A stretch of 64,000 bases of DNA. Origin: Maricurvus nonylphenolicus (GTDB taxonomy: Bacteria > Pseudomonadota > Gammaproteobacteria > Pseudomonadales > Cellvibrionaceae). The stretch covers positions 682,001 through 746,000 of the forward strand of contig NZ_AP031498.1 in the NCBI RefSeq assembly GCF_042854845.1, written 5' to 3'. The translations under genes and the position numbers were made by a program. The notes under the pieces were generated by a model. That model saw only the letters and a list, made by a program, of their open reading frames with translations. It was not told where the DNA came from and did no database searches. The first letter of the stretch is position 1, and every line of letters starts with the position of its first letter. Below, one piece after another: positions 1-9,321 of the stretch.

Positions 1-716
1 TGTAAATCTATTCCGCTCGCGCTGGCACTGGTTTGCAATTGTACGCGATGGCTTTCCAGGCGGGCAGCATCAGTACTCAGTACAGTCAGCTCGCCATCAC
101 TGCCATTGGGTTCCCAGCTGTCGAGTAATGCTGCGAGGTTGTTTTGATCAATGCTGACAGCAGTGTTGGCGCTAGTACGCAAGCTGGCACGTGTTGGTTC
201 CAGCAATAGGCTGGCTGAAGATGCATTGTCGGCGTTAATAGGCAGTGTCAGTGCATCGGGTATCAGGGCATCAGCAGCTAGCTGATAGTCTTGCAGGCAA
301 GCCAGAAGATTTTGCAGGCGTTGACGTTCAATAACAGCAATATCTACCTGCTGATTTTGAATGTTCGAGATCGCAAGGTGCTGTTCTTCGATATCTGCGG
401 CAAGCTGTTCTTCAACTAAAAATGGCAGCGCCTGTAGGAGTTGCTTGCGCTGTTTACTTGAGAATGGCTGGGGTAGGTCCACCTTGCTCAGCAGTAACCA
501 TTCTGTCGGAATCAGCACGGTGATCAAGCTGCTATCGCTCAGTGTTGGCAACTCCGATAGCGTGCTGTGTTGCCAGGGGCATTGCGCAGCCTCAGCCCCT
601 GCTGGGATATGCACCCAGCCAATAGTGCTGCTTTCTGGCGAGGCTTCAAAATCCACCGGCAGGTGAATCAGAAGGTGATCGCTTTGTGTATTTTTCGCTA
701 TCTCACTTATTAGCAT
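1..716 (-). CDS. gspL: GspL, type II secretion inner-membrane protein (partial, N-terminal part)
   Basis: The reading frame opens with ATG at 716 and stays open to the left edge, so about 238 N-terminal residues are present and the C-terminus is missing. GspL is the actin-like cytoplasmic/inner-membrane platform protein that recruits the GspE ATPase to the secretion machine. Visible features are a start MLISEIAKN and the segment LIPTEWLLLSKVDLP, which fits the first beta strands of the GspL cytoplasmic domain; the membrane segment lies outside the window. It is the last visible gene of the gspC-L operon, 35 bases after gspK. The identification rests mainly on gene order plus this weak similarity. 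Confidence 0.8.
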   Translation of the reverse strand, partial: MLISEIAKNTQSDHLLIHLPVDFEASPESSTIGWVHIPAGAEAAQCPWQHSTLSELPTLSDSSLITVLIPTEWLLLSKVDLPQPFSSKQRKQLLQALPFLVEEQLAADIEEQHLAISNIQNQQVDIAVIERQRLQNLLACLQDYQLAADALIPDALTLPINADNASSASLLLEPTRASLRTSANTAVSIDQNNLAALLDSWEPNGSDGELTVLSTDAARLESHRVQLQTSASASGIDL

Positions 717-751
717 AGTGTTGCCGCTGACAGTTTTTATTCATTGTATGA

Positions 752-1762
752 TCAAGTCTCCGTGCTATCGGATACTTGAGAGTCAAGTTGTTGCAAACGC
801 TCGCGAATCAGCTTGGGCGGGCGTTGCAAGCTGCGCCCCAATAAGGTGATTGTACCGGAAGTTCGGTCGCGATGAAGTTGGCTACGCAGATACAGGTTGC
901 GCTCGGTAAAACTGGCGTGGGTCCAGACCTCAAAATATTCGCTGGTTACAGAGAAGGTTTCGGCTTTAAGCTCAACACCTGCGGTGCTATCAGCGGCCAT
1001 AAATTCTTCCACGGTGGTAAAACCGCTTTCCTTACTCTCCCGTTCATTAACCACTTTTGATCCATCCAGTTTACTGTTGAGGCTGGATAGTATCGTGGCA
1101 CTGGCGGTATTGGGATTAATCAGTGTGGTTGCTTTAACACTGGTAATAAAGGGTTCGAGTGTTTGCCATTCGGTTTTAGTTAAGCGGCCCAATGACAACA
1201 GCTCGGAGGTGTCGGCGATATGCTGATCGGCACTGCGATAAGCCGGCTCCTGGCCCAAGAAGTGGGTGTCTTCGCTATCGAAGGTTTGTGGGTTCTGGTT
1301 GCTGTCAATCCAGTCTGCCAGTTGTATGGCGAGATCCGGGTTGAGTTGTAATTCGTTAAGCAGGTTACGCAGTGTGGCTAGGGCTTCGCTATTGGTTTTG
1401 CCTTCGCTGTCGACCAGATTGTTTAGATTAAAGCGAGATTCCATATCGCGAATAACCAGGCGAATACGGCCCAGCTCTGGCTCAAAGACGTTGGCTTGAT
1501 ACCAGCGCTCACCGGTATGGTCGTGAGGCTGGCGATTTTCACCCATCAGGTCTTCGTATAACCATTGGCGGGCCAGGGCTTCACCACCCAGGGCATATTC
1601 AAACGCCTGGCTATCGCTTAACAAAAAACTGGTACGGCGGATATCAAGGCTGCCACGGCTGACCGCAGAAGTTACCATCACTGTGACGATGGTAAAAATC
1701 AACATAATGGTGATTAAGGCCACGCCCTGTTGGCGATATGGTCGGCTGTGAATCTTTTGCAT
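752..1762 (-). CDS. gspK: GspK, type II secretion minor pseudopilin
   Basis: At 336 residues it has the usual size of GspK, the largest minor pseudopilin, which caps the pseudopilus tip with GspI and GspJ. A short basic leader ends in QQG followed by VALITIMLIFTIVTVMV, a type III (prepilin-peptidase) signal and hydrophobic helix. As in other GspK proteins the +5 Glu of ordinary pseudopilins is absent. The middle contains ADWIDSNQNP, typical of the alpha domain of the family. The start ATG overlaps the gspJ stop by one base (TGATG), indicating translational coupling. Confidence 0.93.
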   Translation of the reverse strand: MQKIHSRPYRQQGVALITIMLIFTIVTVMVTSAVSRGSLDIRRTSFLLSDSQAFEYALGGEALARQWLYEDLMGENRQPHDHTGERWYQANVFEPELGRIRLVIRDMESRFNLNNLVDSEGKTNSEALATLRNLLNELQLNPDLAIQLADWIDSNQNPQTFDSEDTHFLGQEPAYRSADQHIADTSELLSLGRLTKTEWQTLEPFITSVKATTLINPNTASATILSSLNSKLDGSKVVNERESKESGFTTVEEFMAADSTAGVELKAETFSVTSEYFEVWTHASFTERNLYLRSQLHRDRTSGTITLLGRSLQRPPKLIRERLQQLDSQVSDSTET

Positions 1763-2418
1763 CAGGTTTTATCCTCTACAAAAGAGCGCAACACTACCAG
1801 TCGGGTAACCTCACCAAACTGTTCGCTTTGCAAGGTGACTTCGATGGCTAGCGGCAGTTTTTCTGTTTTTGATGAAGAACTTTCTGACTCATTGCCTGTG
1901 GACGCTGAAGTGGGCCATTGGCTATGCCACTGCTTTTCGTCGTCCATATAACGCCAGCTGATATCGTTTATCTTGGGCAGCAGGTGTTGTGATAAAGGTT
2001 CTGAGTCCGGTGCGCGATCGAGTACAGCCCAACTAACACGTTGTAAAAAACGTGTGTCAGAATCTTCAGCGCTGGCCAAGCGTAATTCAATGCGCTGCAG
2101 TTGGCTGCGGGTTTTATGTAGTGGGTTGCTCCAGCCGTAGCGGGTAAAGTGAAGGCTGTCGCTGTTACCAATCAGTGCAGCTTCCGTATCGCCGTATTCA
2201 AGGCGAACCGGGCGAGGAGCGATTTGTTGTAAATCGACGGTTAAGCGGCGCATGCCGCGTTGCCATTGTTGCAATTGCTGGCTGTGTTGTTGCAGTTCTG
2301 ATTGCAAATGGGTTTCCCCGCTTAACAGTCGATAGGCGGCAAGTCCCATCACCGAAAATATGCTTAAGGCAATCATTAACTCCAGTAGAGTAAAGCCTGA
2401 TAGGTTTCGCTTCGTCAT
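1762..2418 (-). CDS. gspJ: GspJ, type II secretion minor pseudopilin
   Basis: This 218-residue protein starts MTKRNLSGFTLLELMIALS, a prepilin-peptidase site (G then FTLLE, with the conserved Glu at +5) followed by the hydrophobic N-terminal helix. GspJ forms the pseudopilus tip with GspI and GspK. The C-terminal globular part includes MRRLTVDLQQIAPRPVR, matching the beginning of the GspJ domain. It lies between gspI (14 bases upstream) and gspK (one-base overlap), the canonical H-I-J-K order. Confidence 0.93.
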   Translation of the reverse strand: MTKRNLSGFTLLELMIALSIFSVMGLAAYRLLSGETHLQSELQQHSQQLQQWQRGMRRLTVDLQQIAPRPVRLEYGDTEAALIGNSDSLHFTRYGWSNPLHKTRSQLQRIELRLASAEDSDTRFLQRVSWAVLDRAPDSEPLSQHLLPKINDISWRYMDDEKQWHSQWPTSASTGNESESSSSKTEKLPLAIEVTLQSEQFGEVTRLVVLRSFVEDKT

Positions 2419-2432
2419 GTCATATTCTCCCG

Positions 2433-2813
2433 TTAGTGCTTGCCAATAAAGCCGCTGAGGGAGAAGGGTGCAGATGCGCTGTCACCAGTACTGGTTTCTT
2501 CAGTAACAGTGACGACGATACGAAATAGCGTTGGTGTACTGGTGGTATGTGTCTGTGTATGCACCTGCCAGCGACGCCGGGCATATTCACTGACTTGCGA
2601 CTGATTGCCGGGGCGCAGATTGTTGGGTTCTAAACGTAACGCCTGTAAGCGGTTTTGGGCAATCCAGTTGGCCAGGGTGCGAGTTTCCAGCGTGTGAGCC
2701 TGCCGAGTAGCCTGGCCACTTTGTTTTAACAGGGTGGCTGCACATACGGCAAAAATAGCCAGAGCCACTAAGACTTCTAAAAGGGTAAAACCGCGTTGGC
2801 CTGTTTTAATCAT
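2433..2813 (-). CDS. gspI: GspI, type II secretion minor pseudopilin
   Basis: The product has about 126 residues beginning MIKTGQRGFTLLEVLVALA, a standard type III leader and pseudopilin helix. GspI nucleates the tip complex with GspJ and GspK. Two adjacent ATGs occur (2816 and 2813); the one at 2813 is preferred because a GGAGG stands five bases before it. The start overlaps the end of gspH by eight bases, so the genes are coupled. A longer in-frame start at 2852 lies deeper inside gspH and would put extra residues before the leader. Confidence 0.92.
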   Translation of the reverse strand: MIKTGQRGFTLLEVLVALAIFAVCAATLLKQSGQATRQAHTLETRTLANWIAQNRLQALRLEPNNLRPGNQSQVSEYARRRWQVHTQTHTTSTPTLFRIVVTVTEETSTGDSASAPFSLSGFIGKH

Positions 2814-3381
2814 CATTGCCTCCCAGCTGCAGGGAGGGAAGATTAAAACCATCGGAGCTAATCAATGCGAGTTGTGTGGCTTCTTCGCGCAGGGAAAATT
2901 CAATACGAAACGGCGTTAACTCCCCACTGGCCAAAATCATGACGGTAGGTTGTTGGGAATTCTTGTTGTTCTTATCCCTAAATGCGTCCCCACGTGCGTC
3001 TCCAAGTGTGCCAGCTTCACCCTGCAGTTCTAAATTCAGCTTGGCAAACGGCGGCAGGGTATAGGCTCGCCAGGGTTTTTCATCGAGTGAAAGCCACTGT
3101 TCTTTATCTTCGTCAAAGCGAAAAAAAGCATAGCCTGTTTCAGTCAGGCTAAAACCAAAGTTGCTGTGATTAAAAGTGGCTTCGTCTGTGGCCAGGTTGA
3201 AGAGTTGATGCAAACGCTGGGCTTCATGCTGCAGTTCGCGTCTGTCGGTACCGCCAATGGCGAGTGTCGCCAGCCCGGCAAGAATACCAATAATGGTGAC
3301 CACCACCAGAATTTCCAGCAGAGTAAAGCCGCCATGGCGTGATGGCTTATTCTGTCGTGCGGAAAGAGAGTGGCAGGCCAT
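2806..3381 (-). CDS. gspH: GspH, type II secretion minor pseudopilin
   Basis: The 191-residue protein contains SRHGGFTLLEILVVVTIIG near residues 14-32, a pseudopilin processing site with Glu at +5 after a leader of about 18 residues. GspH links the pseudopilus tip to the GspG body. The remainder (about 155 residues, including LHQLFNLATDEATFNHSNFG) resembles the GspH C-terminal beta domain. It follows gspG by 15 bases and overlaps gspI. Confidence 0.92.
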   Translation of the reverse strand: MACHSLSARQNKPSRHGGFTLLEILVVVTIIGILAGLATLAIGGTDRRELQHEAQRLHQLFNLATDEATFNHSNFGFSLTETGYAFFRFDEDKEQWLSLDEKPWRAYTLPPFAKLNLELQGEAGTLGDARGDAFRDKNNKNSQQPTVMILASGELTPFRIEFSLREEATQLALISSDGFNLPSLQLGGNDD

Positions 3382-3396
3382 GGCGATATTGAGGCA

Positions 3397-3837
3397 TTAC
3401 TGCCGGGAATCGGCATCCCAGTTGGTGACGTCGGCAGCATCACCTTCACCACCTTCACGGCTGTCGGCACCCAGAGAGTACAAGTCGAAGGCACCGTTAC
3501 TGCCAGGGCTAACATACTGGTAATCATTGCCCCATGGGTCTTGTGGCAAGCGCTTTAAGTAACCGTCCGGGTTCCAGTTTTTGGCTTCAGGGTAACCGCT
3601 GGGTTGTGTTACCAGTGCTTCAAGTCCCTGATCGGTACTTGGGTAGCTGTGATTATCGAGTTTATAAAGATCCAGGGCATTGCTGATACTTTGGATATCA
3701 CTTTTCGCCGCTGTAGCACGGGCTTCACCGGTGCGCCCCAAAATATTCGGTACCACCAAGGCACCCAGGATGCCGAGAATAACCACGACAACCATAATTT
3801 CGATTAAGGTAAATCCCTTTTGTTTTTTAGTATTCAT
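3397..3837 (-). CDS. gspG: GspG, type II secretion major pseudopilin
   Basis: The 146-residue protein begins MNTKKQKGFTLIEIMVVVVI, a short basic leader followed by a textbook pseudopilin helix. GspG is the main subunit of the pseudopilus piston. Family features are DLYKLDNHSYPSTDQGLEAL and the C-terminal PWGNDYQYVSPG and FDLYSLGADSREGGEGDAAD, the calcium-binding C-terminal loop of GspG. It is separated from gspF by 141 bases that carry a palindromic repeat, the only sizeable gap in this operon other than the one before gspL. Confidence 0.96.
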   Translation of the reverse strand: MNTKKQKGFTLIEIMVVVVILGILGALVVPNILGRTGEARATAAKSDIQSISNALDLYKLDNHSYPSTDQGLEALVTQPSGYPEAKNWNPDGYLKRLPQDPWGNDYQYVSPGSNGAFDLYSLGADSREGGEGDAADVTNWDADSRQ

Positions 3838-3889
3838 AATTCACTCTCTAAATAGATACTATACTTTCTCGGTGGCTGCTTACTTGCTC

Positions 3890-3970
3890 GTCGCTCCTGC
3901 GTAGGCAGGAGCCTAGTGTCTTTTGCGTAGGAGCTTAAGGACACTGGATTCCTGCCTGCGCAGGAATGAC
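3890..3970. repeat. Paired palindromic extragenic repeat, copy 1 (BIME-like)
   Basis: Two units of about 31 bp face each other: the right unit read on the minus strand is GTCATTCCTGCGCAGGCAGG followed by AATCCAGTGTC, and the left unit is a diverged form. Each unit is itself a hairpin (CTGCGCAGGCAG core). A second copy of the pair with the same architecture is at 21903-21985. It lies in the gspG-gspF gap, where a transcript hairpin could separate expression of the two genes. It resembles REP/BIME elements; no associated transposase is in the window. Confidence 0.75.
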
Positions 3971-3978
3971 AACGTAAG

Positions 3979-5205
3979 TTACCCCACCAATTGGTTCAAA
4001 TTTAAAATAGGCAACAGGATCGCCATAACAATCAGCATGACCGTTACGCCCATAAACAGCAGCATGATGGGTTCAAACAACCCGACAACTACGGTAATAA
4101 AATTCTGTAAATCACTTTCCTGATGAGAAGCTGTGCGTTCCAGCATAGAATCTAACTCACCACTGGCTTCGCCGCTGGCGATCATGTGCAACATCATCGG
4201 TGGAAAGTAACCGGTATCGTCCAAGGCCTGGTGCAAGCTACCACCTTCGGTCACCTGCTGTGTGGCGGTTTGTAATTTGTCCTTCAGGAATTCATTACTG
4301 AGTACCTGGGTGGCAATCTTCATACCGTCGACTAACGGAACACCACTGCTGCTTAAAATACTCAGGGTGCTGGCGTAGCGTGCGGCATTAAAACCGCGGC
4401 TTAAACGTTTAATAAAAGGAAAGTGCAGTAGCTGGCGGTGAAAACGCAGACGAATATGTGGCTGCCGTAACAAGGCGCCACCGCCAACAGCCAGTAATAA
4501 GATAACGGGTAGGCAGAGCCAGCCCCAGGTGCCAATAAAATCGCTGATGGCCACCAGGCCGCGAGTCAGTGCTGGAAGCTCCTGTCCGGTACCAACAAAT
4601 ACTTTAATCACATCCGGCACAACATAAACCATCAAACCCGCAACAATGGCAACAGCCATCACTAACAGCAAAATAGGGTATACCATCGCCATTTGTACTT
4701 TTTGGCGGAAGGCATGGCTGGTTTCGGTATGGTCGGCCAGACGGTTCATGACCTTGTCGAGATGGCCGGAGTGTTCGCCAGCTGCCACGGTGGCGCGATA
4801 GAGTTTGGGAAAGGCGCGAGGGAATTCTCCCAAACTATTGGCCAGTGAATGGCCTTCCAGCACTTTACTGCGCACCGCCAGCATTAAACTTTTTACCCGC
4901 GCGCTTTCACTTTGTTGCGCAATGGCGGCCAGGGATTCTTCCAGTGGCAATGCCGATTGAATCAGTGTCGCCAGTTGGCGGGTTACCAGAGCAAGCTCAC
5001 GGGCACTGAGTGTAGGGCCGCTGATCTTAAAACCGCTTAGGGAAAACTTGCGGCCCTGATGTTTTTCGGCGGCTTCTTCCAGTAACAGAGGAATTAAACC
5101 TTGATCGCGCAATTGCTGGCGTGCCTGGCGCGCACTGTCGGCTTCCATGCTGCCCTTGCGGGTTTGGCCTTGGGTATTAAGTGCCTGGTAGTCGAATACA
5201 GCCAT
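3979..5205 (-). CDS. gspF: GspF, type II secretion inner-membrane platform protein
   Basis: At 408 residues it has the standard GspF length. It starts MAVFDYQALNTQGQTRKGSM and contains two related cytoplasmic GspF domains (about 65-190 and 270-390), each followed by membrane segments; hydrophobic stretches occur near residues 170-195, 220-245 and at the C-terminus (VMLIVMAILLPILNLNQLVG). The motifs LPLEESLAAIAQQSE and VPLVDGMKIATQVLSNE are the repeated signature of the family. It works with GspE, GspL and GspM at the inner membrane. It follows gspE by 19 bases. Confidence 0.96.
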   Translation of the reverse strand: MAVFDYQALNTQGQTRKGSMEADSARQARQQLRDQGLIPLLLEEAAEKHQGRKFSLSGFKISGPTLSARELALVTRQLATLIQSALPLEESLAAIAQQSESARVKSLMLAVRSKVLEGHSLANSLGEFPRAFPKLYRATVAAGEHSGHLDKVMNRLADHTETSHAFRQKVQMAMVYPILLLVMAVAIVAGLMVYVVPDVIKVFVGTGQELPALTRGLVAISDFIGTWGWLCLPVILLLAVGGGALLRQPHIRLRFHRQLLHFPFIKRLSRGFNAARYASTLSILSSSGVPLVDGMKIATQVLSNEFLKDKLQTATQQVTEGGSLHQALDDTGYFPPMMLHMIASGEASGELDSMLERTASHQESDLQNFITVVVGLFEPIMLLFMGVTVMLIVMAILLPILNLNQLVG

Positions 5206-5224
5206 AATGCGCCCTTAACTTCCC

Positions 5225-6766
5225 TTAGCCTTCTTGCGTCACGCGCAAGACTTCTTCAACCGTGGTTTCACCGTTGAGAATACGGGCGCGCCCGTCGTCA
5301 CGAATACTGGGGCCTTTACGTCGCGCGCTGGCAATCAGTTCGGCTTCGGCGGCACCGTTGTGAATAAGTGTGCGTAATTCATCATCAATAGCGATTAACT
5401 CGTAAATACCGGTTCGACCGCTGTAGCCTTGCTGATTACATTCATCGCAGCCTTTGGGGCGATACAGAGTAGGAGGTTGAGATTGAGGTTGAGAGACATC
5501 GACACCGAGGAATTCACACTCGGCCTCATCAGCTGTGTGCGCTTCTTTACAATGTGGGCACAGAATCCGTACCAGTCGCTGCGCCAAAATACCAATCACA
5601 CTGGAGGATAATAAGAAGGGTTCAACACCCATATCAGCCAAACGGGTAATGGCGCCGACAGCGGTATTGGTATGTAGCGTAGAAAGCACCAAATGGCCGG
5701 TTAAACTGGCTTGAATCGCAATCTCGACGGTTTCCAAATCGCGGATCTCGCCCACCATCACCACATCCGGATCCTGACGCAACATGGCGCGCAGACTGCG
5801 GGCAAAGGTCATATCGGCTTTGGTGTTAACCTGCGTTTGGCCAATGCCTTCCAGTTGATATTCGATCGGGTCTTCGACGGTAAGAATATTTTTGTGGTTG
5901 GTGTTAATGCTGCTCAGGCCCGCGTACAGGGTGGTGGTTTTACCGGAGCCGGTGGGGCCGGTCACCAATAAAATACCGTGCGGGTGGTGCAGCAGTTCGG
6001 CAAACAATGCTTTATCGCGGGGTTGCATGCCCAGGTGGGATAAATCCAGGCGGCCTGCCTGTTTATCCAGCAAACGCAGCACCACTCGCTCGCCACTGTT
6101 GGACGGCATAGTAGAAACCCGCACATCCACTTCGCGGCCACCAATGCGCAGGGAAATGCGGCCATCTTGCGGTACACGTTTTTCGGCGATATCCAGTTTT
6201 GACATCACCTTGATACGTGAAACCAGTAATGGTGCCAGTGCACGTTTGGGCTGCACGATTTCACGCAACATACCGTCGACCCGAAAACGTACCACCAAAC
6301 GGCGTTCAAAGGTTTCGATATGAATATCGGAGGCGCCTTGTTTAATGGCTTCGCTCAGCAGGGCATTAATCAGGCGGATAATCGGGGCGTCGTCTTCCTG
6401 CTCCAGCAGGTCTTCGGTTTCGGGTACTGAATCGGCCAGGCTGGCTAAATCCATTTCATCGCCCAGGCCTTCTACCATTTGCATAGCCTGGCTGGAATCG
6501 CGCTCGTAGGCGCGGGCTAGCAGGGTATCAAACTCGGCGGCATCGACTTGGACAAAACGCAGTTGCCAGCCTAATGTCAGGCCTAGGTTGCGCTGCACTT
6601 CGGCAATGATATTAAGTGGCAAGGGCTCGCGGCAATAGACCGTAGAATCGTTGGCATCTACGCCTACCACTACACCAAAACGTTTGGCAAAACCAAAAGG
6701 CAGTTGTGGGGCTTCAGTCGCAGGTGAGCTTAGCTCATCGCTGGTATCTGTTGCGGCCTCACTCAT
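5225..6766 (-). CDS. gspE: GspE, type II secretion ATPase
   Basis: This hexameric cytoplasmic ATPase powers pseudopilus assembly. The Walker A motif GPTGSGKTT is near residue 270, followed by the Asp box, a Walker B region (DPDVVMVGEIRD) and the His box HLVLSTLHTN. A zinc-binding four-cysteine motif is present (CPHC near residue 400, CDEC near 440). The start is placed at ATG 6766, which has AAGAGG six bases upstream, giving 513 residues; an in-frame ATG at 6784 would add six residues and has no comparable ribosome site. The start overlaps the gspD stop by eight bases. Confidence 0.96.
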   Translation of the reverse strand: MSEAATDTSDELSSPATEAPQLPFGFAKRFGVVVGVDANDSTVYCREPLPLNIIAEVQRNLGLTLGWQLRFVQVDAAEFDTLLARAYERDSSQAMQMVEGLGDEMDLASLADSVPETEDLLEQEDDAPIIRLINALLSEAIKQGASDIHIETFERRLVVRFRVDGMLREIVQPKRALAPLLVSRIKVMSKLDIAEKRVPQDGRISLRIGGREVDVRVSTMPSNSGERVVLRLLDKQAGRLDLSHLGMQPRDKALFAELLHHPHGILLVTGPTGSGKTTTLYAGLSSINTNHKNILTVEDPIEYQLEGIGQTQVNTKADMTFARSLRAMLRQDPDVVMVGEIRDLETVEIAIQASLTGHLVLSTLHTNTAVGAITRLADMGVEPFLLSSSVIGILAQRLVRILCPHCKEAHTADEAECEFLGVDVSQPQSQPPTLYRPKGCDECNQQGYSGRTGIYELIAIDDELRTLIHNGAAEAELIASARRKGPSIRDDGRARILNGETTVEEVLRVTQEG

Positions 6767-8702
6767 TGTTTGCCTCTTTGGCATTTTTGGTTTCAGCGTC
6801 TAAGTCAGGTAAAACCGGTAGCTCACCAGGAACAAAATAGGTTTCAATTTTCTTGCGGAAGTTGCGCTGGCGATCTTGCATGTCGAAGTAGCGCTCGCGG
6901 GTTAACTCGTAACCACTGTCGGCTTCGGCCAAAATCGTCGGGTGAATAAACACCATCAAATTACGTTTTACGGTATTGGTGCTGGTACTTTTAAACAGTC
7001 TGCCCATTACCGGAATATCACCGAGGAAAGGCACTTTCTTTTCCGCCTCTTCCACTTCATCGCGAATCAGGCCGCCCAGTACCAGAGTTTCGTTATTGCC
7101 AATCAAGACGCGGGTTTTGATTTCGCGTTTATTGGTAATAATGTCAGAGGCTTCGGCGCTTTCGGTCACACTTTCCACGCTTTGTTCAATATCCAGTGTT
7201 ACGGAGTTGTCGCGATTGATGCGTGGTTTAACTTTTAAGGTGATGCCCACATCCTGCCGTTCAATGGTTTGGAAAGGGTCGTCACCTTCGCGGGCTTCAC
7301 TGCCAGTAATAAAGGGGACATTCTGGCCCACCAGAATACTGGCTTCTTCATTGTCCAGCGCCATAATGGTCGGCGTGGATAAAATATTGGCTTGGGATTC
7401 AGTGGCCAGGGCATTAATCAATGCGCGCAATTCACCACCGCGGAAGTAGCCTAGATTAAAACCGGAATTAAACGTGAGATCGGGTGGTAAATCCGGGCGC
7501 GAGGTAATGGTGGGGAAGGCACTAAAGCCACCGCGAACATTGGCATTGGAATCGGTTGACCACTCAACGCCAAAGTCATGACCCAAATCTTCGTTCACTT
7601 CAACAATTAACGCTTCAACCAGTACCTGCGGGCGACGCACATCCAGTTTGGCTATCACACCTTTCATGGTGTTCAGTACCGAAGGTGGTGCGGTAACAAT
7701 CAATGCATTCAGCGCTTCATTGGCTTTAATGCTTACTTCGATATTGGCGGTACTTTGGTCTTTCTCGTTTTTCTGGACGCTACCGCTGACGCTCTCCAGT
7801 ACTTCCACCAGATCTTTGGCGTTGGCGTAATTTAAGTGGAATACCTGAGTATTGCCTTCACCGGACAGCGGTTGGTCCAGGCGTTTTACCAGTTTGCGAA
7901 TTTGCTGGCGTGTGGCGGGGTCACCCGTGAGCAGTAAACTGTTGGAGCGCTCATCAACCGCCAGCTGTAAACCGCTGGCGCCTTCCGCTCCTTTACCCTG
8001 CGCTTTAGGCAGTAGCTTGTTGATTACACTGAGCACTTCTTTGGCGCTGGCAAACTCCAGCGGCAGCAGTTCAATATCCACCACGCCGACCTTGTCCAGG
8101 CGCGAGACTATCTCCATCACCTTGCCAATATTACTGGCGCGATCGGCAATGATTAGTGCATTGGTGGCAGGGTAGGCGGCCAGGTGACTCACCTGTGGCA
8201 CCAGCGGGCGCAATAAATTAACCAGCTGGGTGGCGGAAACGTTTCTAACTTTGAGAATACGTACAACCACATCTTCCTGGCCTGACTGATTTTGCTTTTC
8301 GATCAGGGGGACGGAAGATTGTTTGGCCAGGGCGTCGGGAATAATTTTTAACGAGTTGTCGGTTTCAACCGTGGCAAAACCGTGTACCTGTAATACTGAT
8401 AAAAATACCTGATAGGCTTCACCGCGCGTCATGGGGTCGCCGGCCATGACTGTGACCTTACCCTTTACATTGGGGTGAACAATAATGCTTTTCTGGGTAA
8501 CGTCCTGAGCCCAGCGGATCAGATCGCGAACGTCGGCATTGTCCAGCGCCAGGGTAACGGTTTCGCTTGTTGCAGCAGACGGTTGTGTTTGTTGGGCAAA
8601 AGCGCTATTGCTAAAAGGCAAACTGCTAGCAGATAGCCCCAGGGCGATGGCAGTAGCAAGCGTATATCGGCGCAGGGCCGACTTAGAAAGTACGACGTTC
8701 AT
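6759..8702 (-). CDS. gspD: GspD, type II secretion outer-membrane secretin
   Basis: The 647-residue protein has an N-terminal signal peptide (about residues 1-36, ending SNSAFAQ), an N0 domain (VTLALDNADVRDLIRWAQDV), repeated N1-N3 domains, and a secretin core with VPFLGDIPVMGRLFKS, the secretin signature. GspD forms the outer-membrane channel of the system. The C-terminus after about residue 600 would be the S-domain that binds a pilotin. It begins four bases after gspC ends. Confidence 0.96.
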   Translation of the reverse strand: MNVVLSKSALRRYTLATAIALGLSASSLPFSNSAFAQQTQPSAATSETVTLALDNADVRDLIRWAQDVTQKSIIVHPNVKGKVTVMAGDPMTRGEAYQVFLSVLQVHGFATVETDNSLKIIPDALAKQSSVPLIEKQNQSGQEDVVVRILKVRNVSATQLVNLLRPLVPQVSHLAAYPATNALIIADRASNIGKVMEIVSRLDKVGVVDIELLPLEFASAKEVLSVINKLLPKAQGKGAEGASGLQLAVDERSNSLLLTGDPATRQQIRKLVKRLDQPLSGEGNTQVFHLNYANAKDLVEVLESVSGSVQKNEKDQSTANIEVSIKANEALNALIVTAPPSVLNTMKGVIAKLDVRRPQVLVEALIVEVNEDLGHDFGVEWSTDSNANVRGGFSAFPTITSRPDLPPDLTFNSGFNLGYFRGGELRALINALATESQANILSTPTIMALDNEEASILVGQNVPFITGSEAREGDDPFQTIERQDVGITLKVKPRINRDNSVTLDIEQSVESVTESAEASDIITNKREIKTRVLIGNNETLVLGGLIRDEVEEAEKKVPFLGDIPVMGRLFKSTSTNTVKRNLMVFIHPTILAEADSGYELTRERYFDMQDRQRNFRKKIETYFVPGELPVLPDLDAETKNAKEANNE

Positions 8703-8706
8703 GTGA

Positions 8707-9321
8707 TTAATTCTTATTTTGACGAAGGCGCATTAAGCGCTCTTTAATAGATTCGGTCCGTGAATTTGTATTGCTGTTACGACGCGGTGCTGGTGCAGCA
8801 TTATTAGCCGCAAAACTTTGCGGTGTGGTTACACCGCTGCTAACCGGTTTGGGGAAACGTAATATTTCCAGCTGACCGCCGCGCGACAGGGTGATGTGAT
8901 CACTGCTGACCTGGGTTAATACGGCACCGCCGGGCAGGCTTTCATTCACATAGTAACGCTTGGCTGTTTTCCCCTTTTCAGAAACCAAGGCACTGGCGCG
9001 ACTGGTATCGCTACTGCTAAATGCACCTTTGAGTTCAAGCTTTAAGCGGGTGTCAGGAATATCCTGCTGTGCCACTGCCGTCGGTTGTATACTGGCAACG
9101 CCAAATAATTGCACCGCGCTGAAGTTGACCGGTTCTACAGGGGATTGGGATAGCTGAACACTTGGATTGGCTGCTGCCTGAGGGGTAATGCGGGTTGTGG
9201 TGATGTCTTTATAAAGCGTCCAGCCCAGCGCGCCAACACTGCCCAGTAGGCACAGCCATAATGCGATGGCAGCGCTCCCGCGGGTATTCACAGACGGCGT
9301 GTAAGTGGATGTAAACATCAA
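8707..9321 (-). CDS. gspC: GspC, type II secretion inner-membrane protein
   Basis: The 204-residue protein has a short cytoplasmic tail, one membrane helix (about residues 18-38, AAIALWLCLLGSVGALGWTL) and a homology region (VNFSAVQLFGVAS, then LKLELKGAFSSSD and AKRYYVNESLPGGAVLTQVSSDHITLSRGGQLEILRF) that contacts the GspD secretin. It lacks a C-terminal PDZ domain, as some GspC proteins do, and ends in a basic tail. It is the first gene of the operon; upstream lies a 448-base gap divergent to the next gene. Confidence 0.9.
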   Translation of the reverse strand: MMFTSTYTPSVNTRGSAAIALWLCLLGSVGALGWTLYKDITTTRITPQAAANPSVQLSQSPVEPVNFSAVQLFGVASIQPTAVAQQDIPDTRLKLELKGAFSSSDTSRASALVSEKGKTAKRYYVNESLPGGAVLTQVSSDHITLSRGGQLEILRFPKPVSSGVTTPQSFAANNAAPAPRRNSNTNSRTESIKERLMRLRQNKN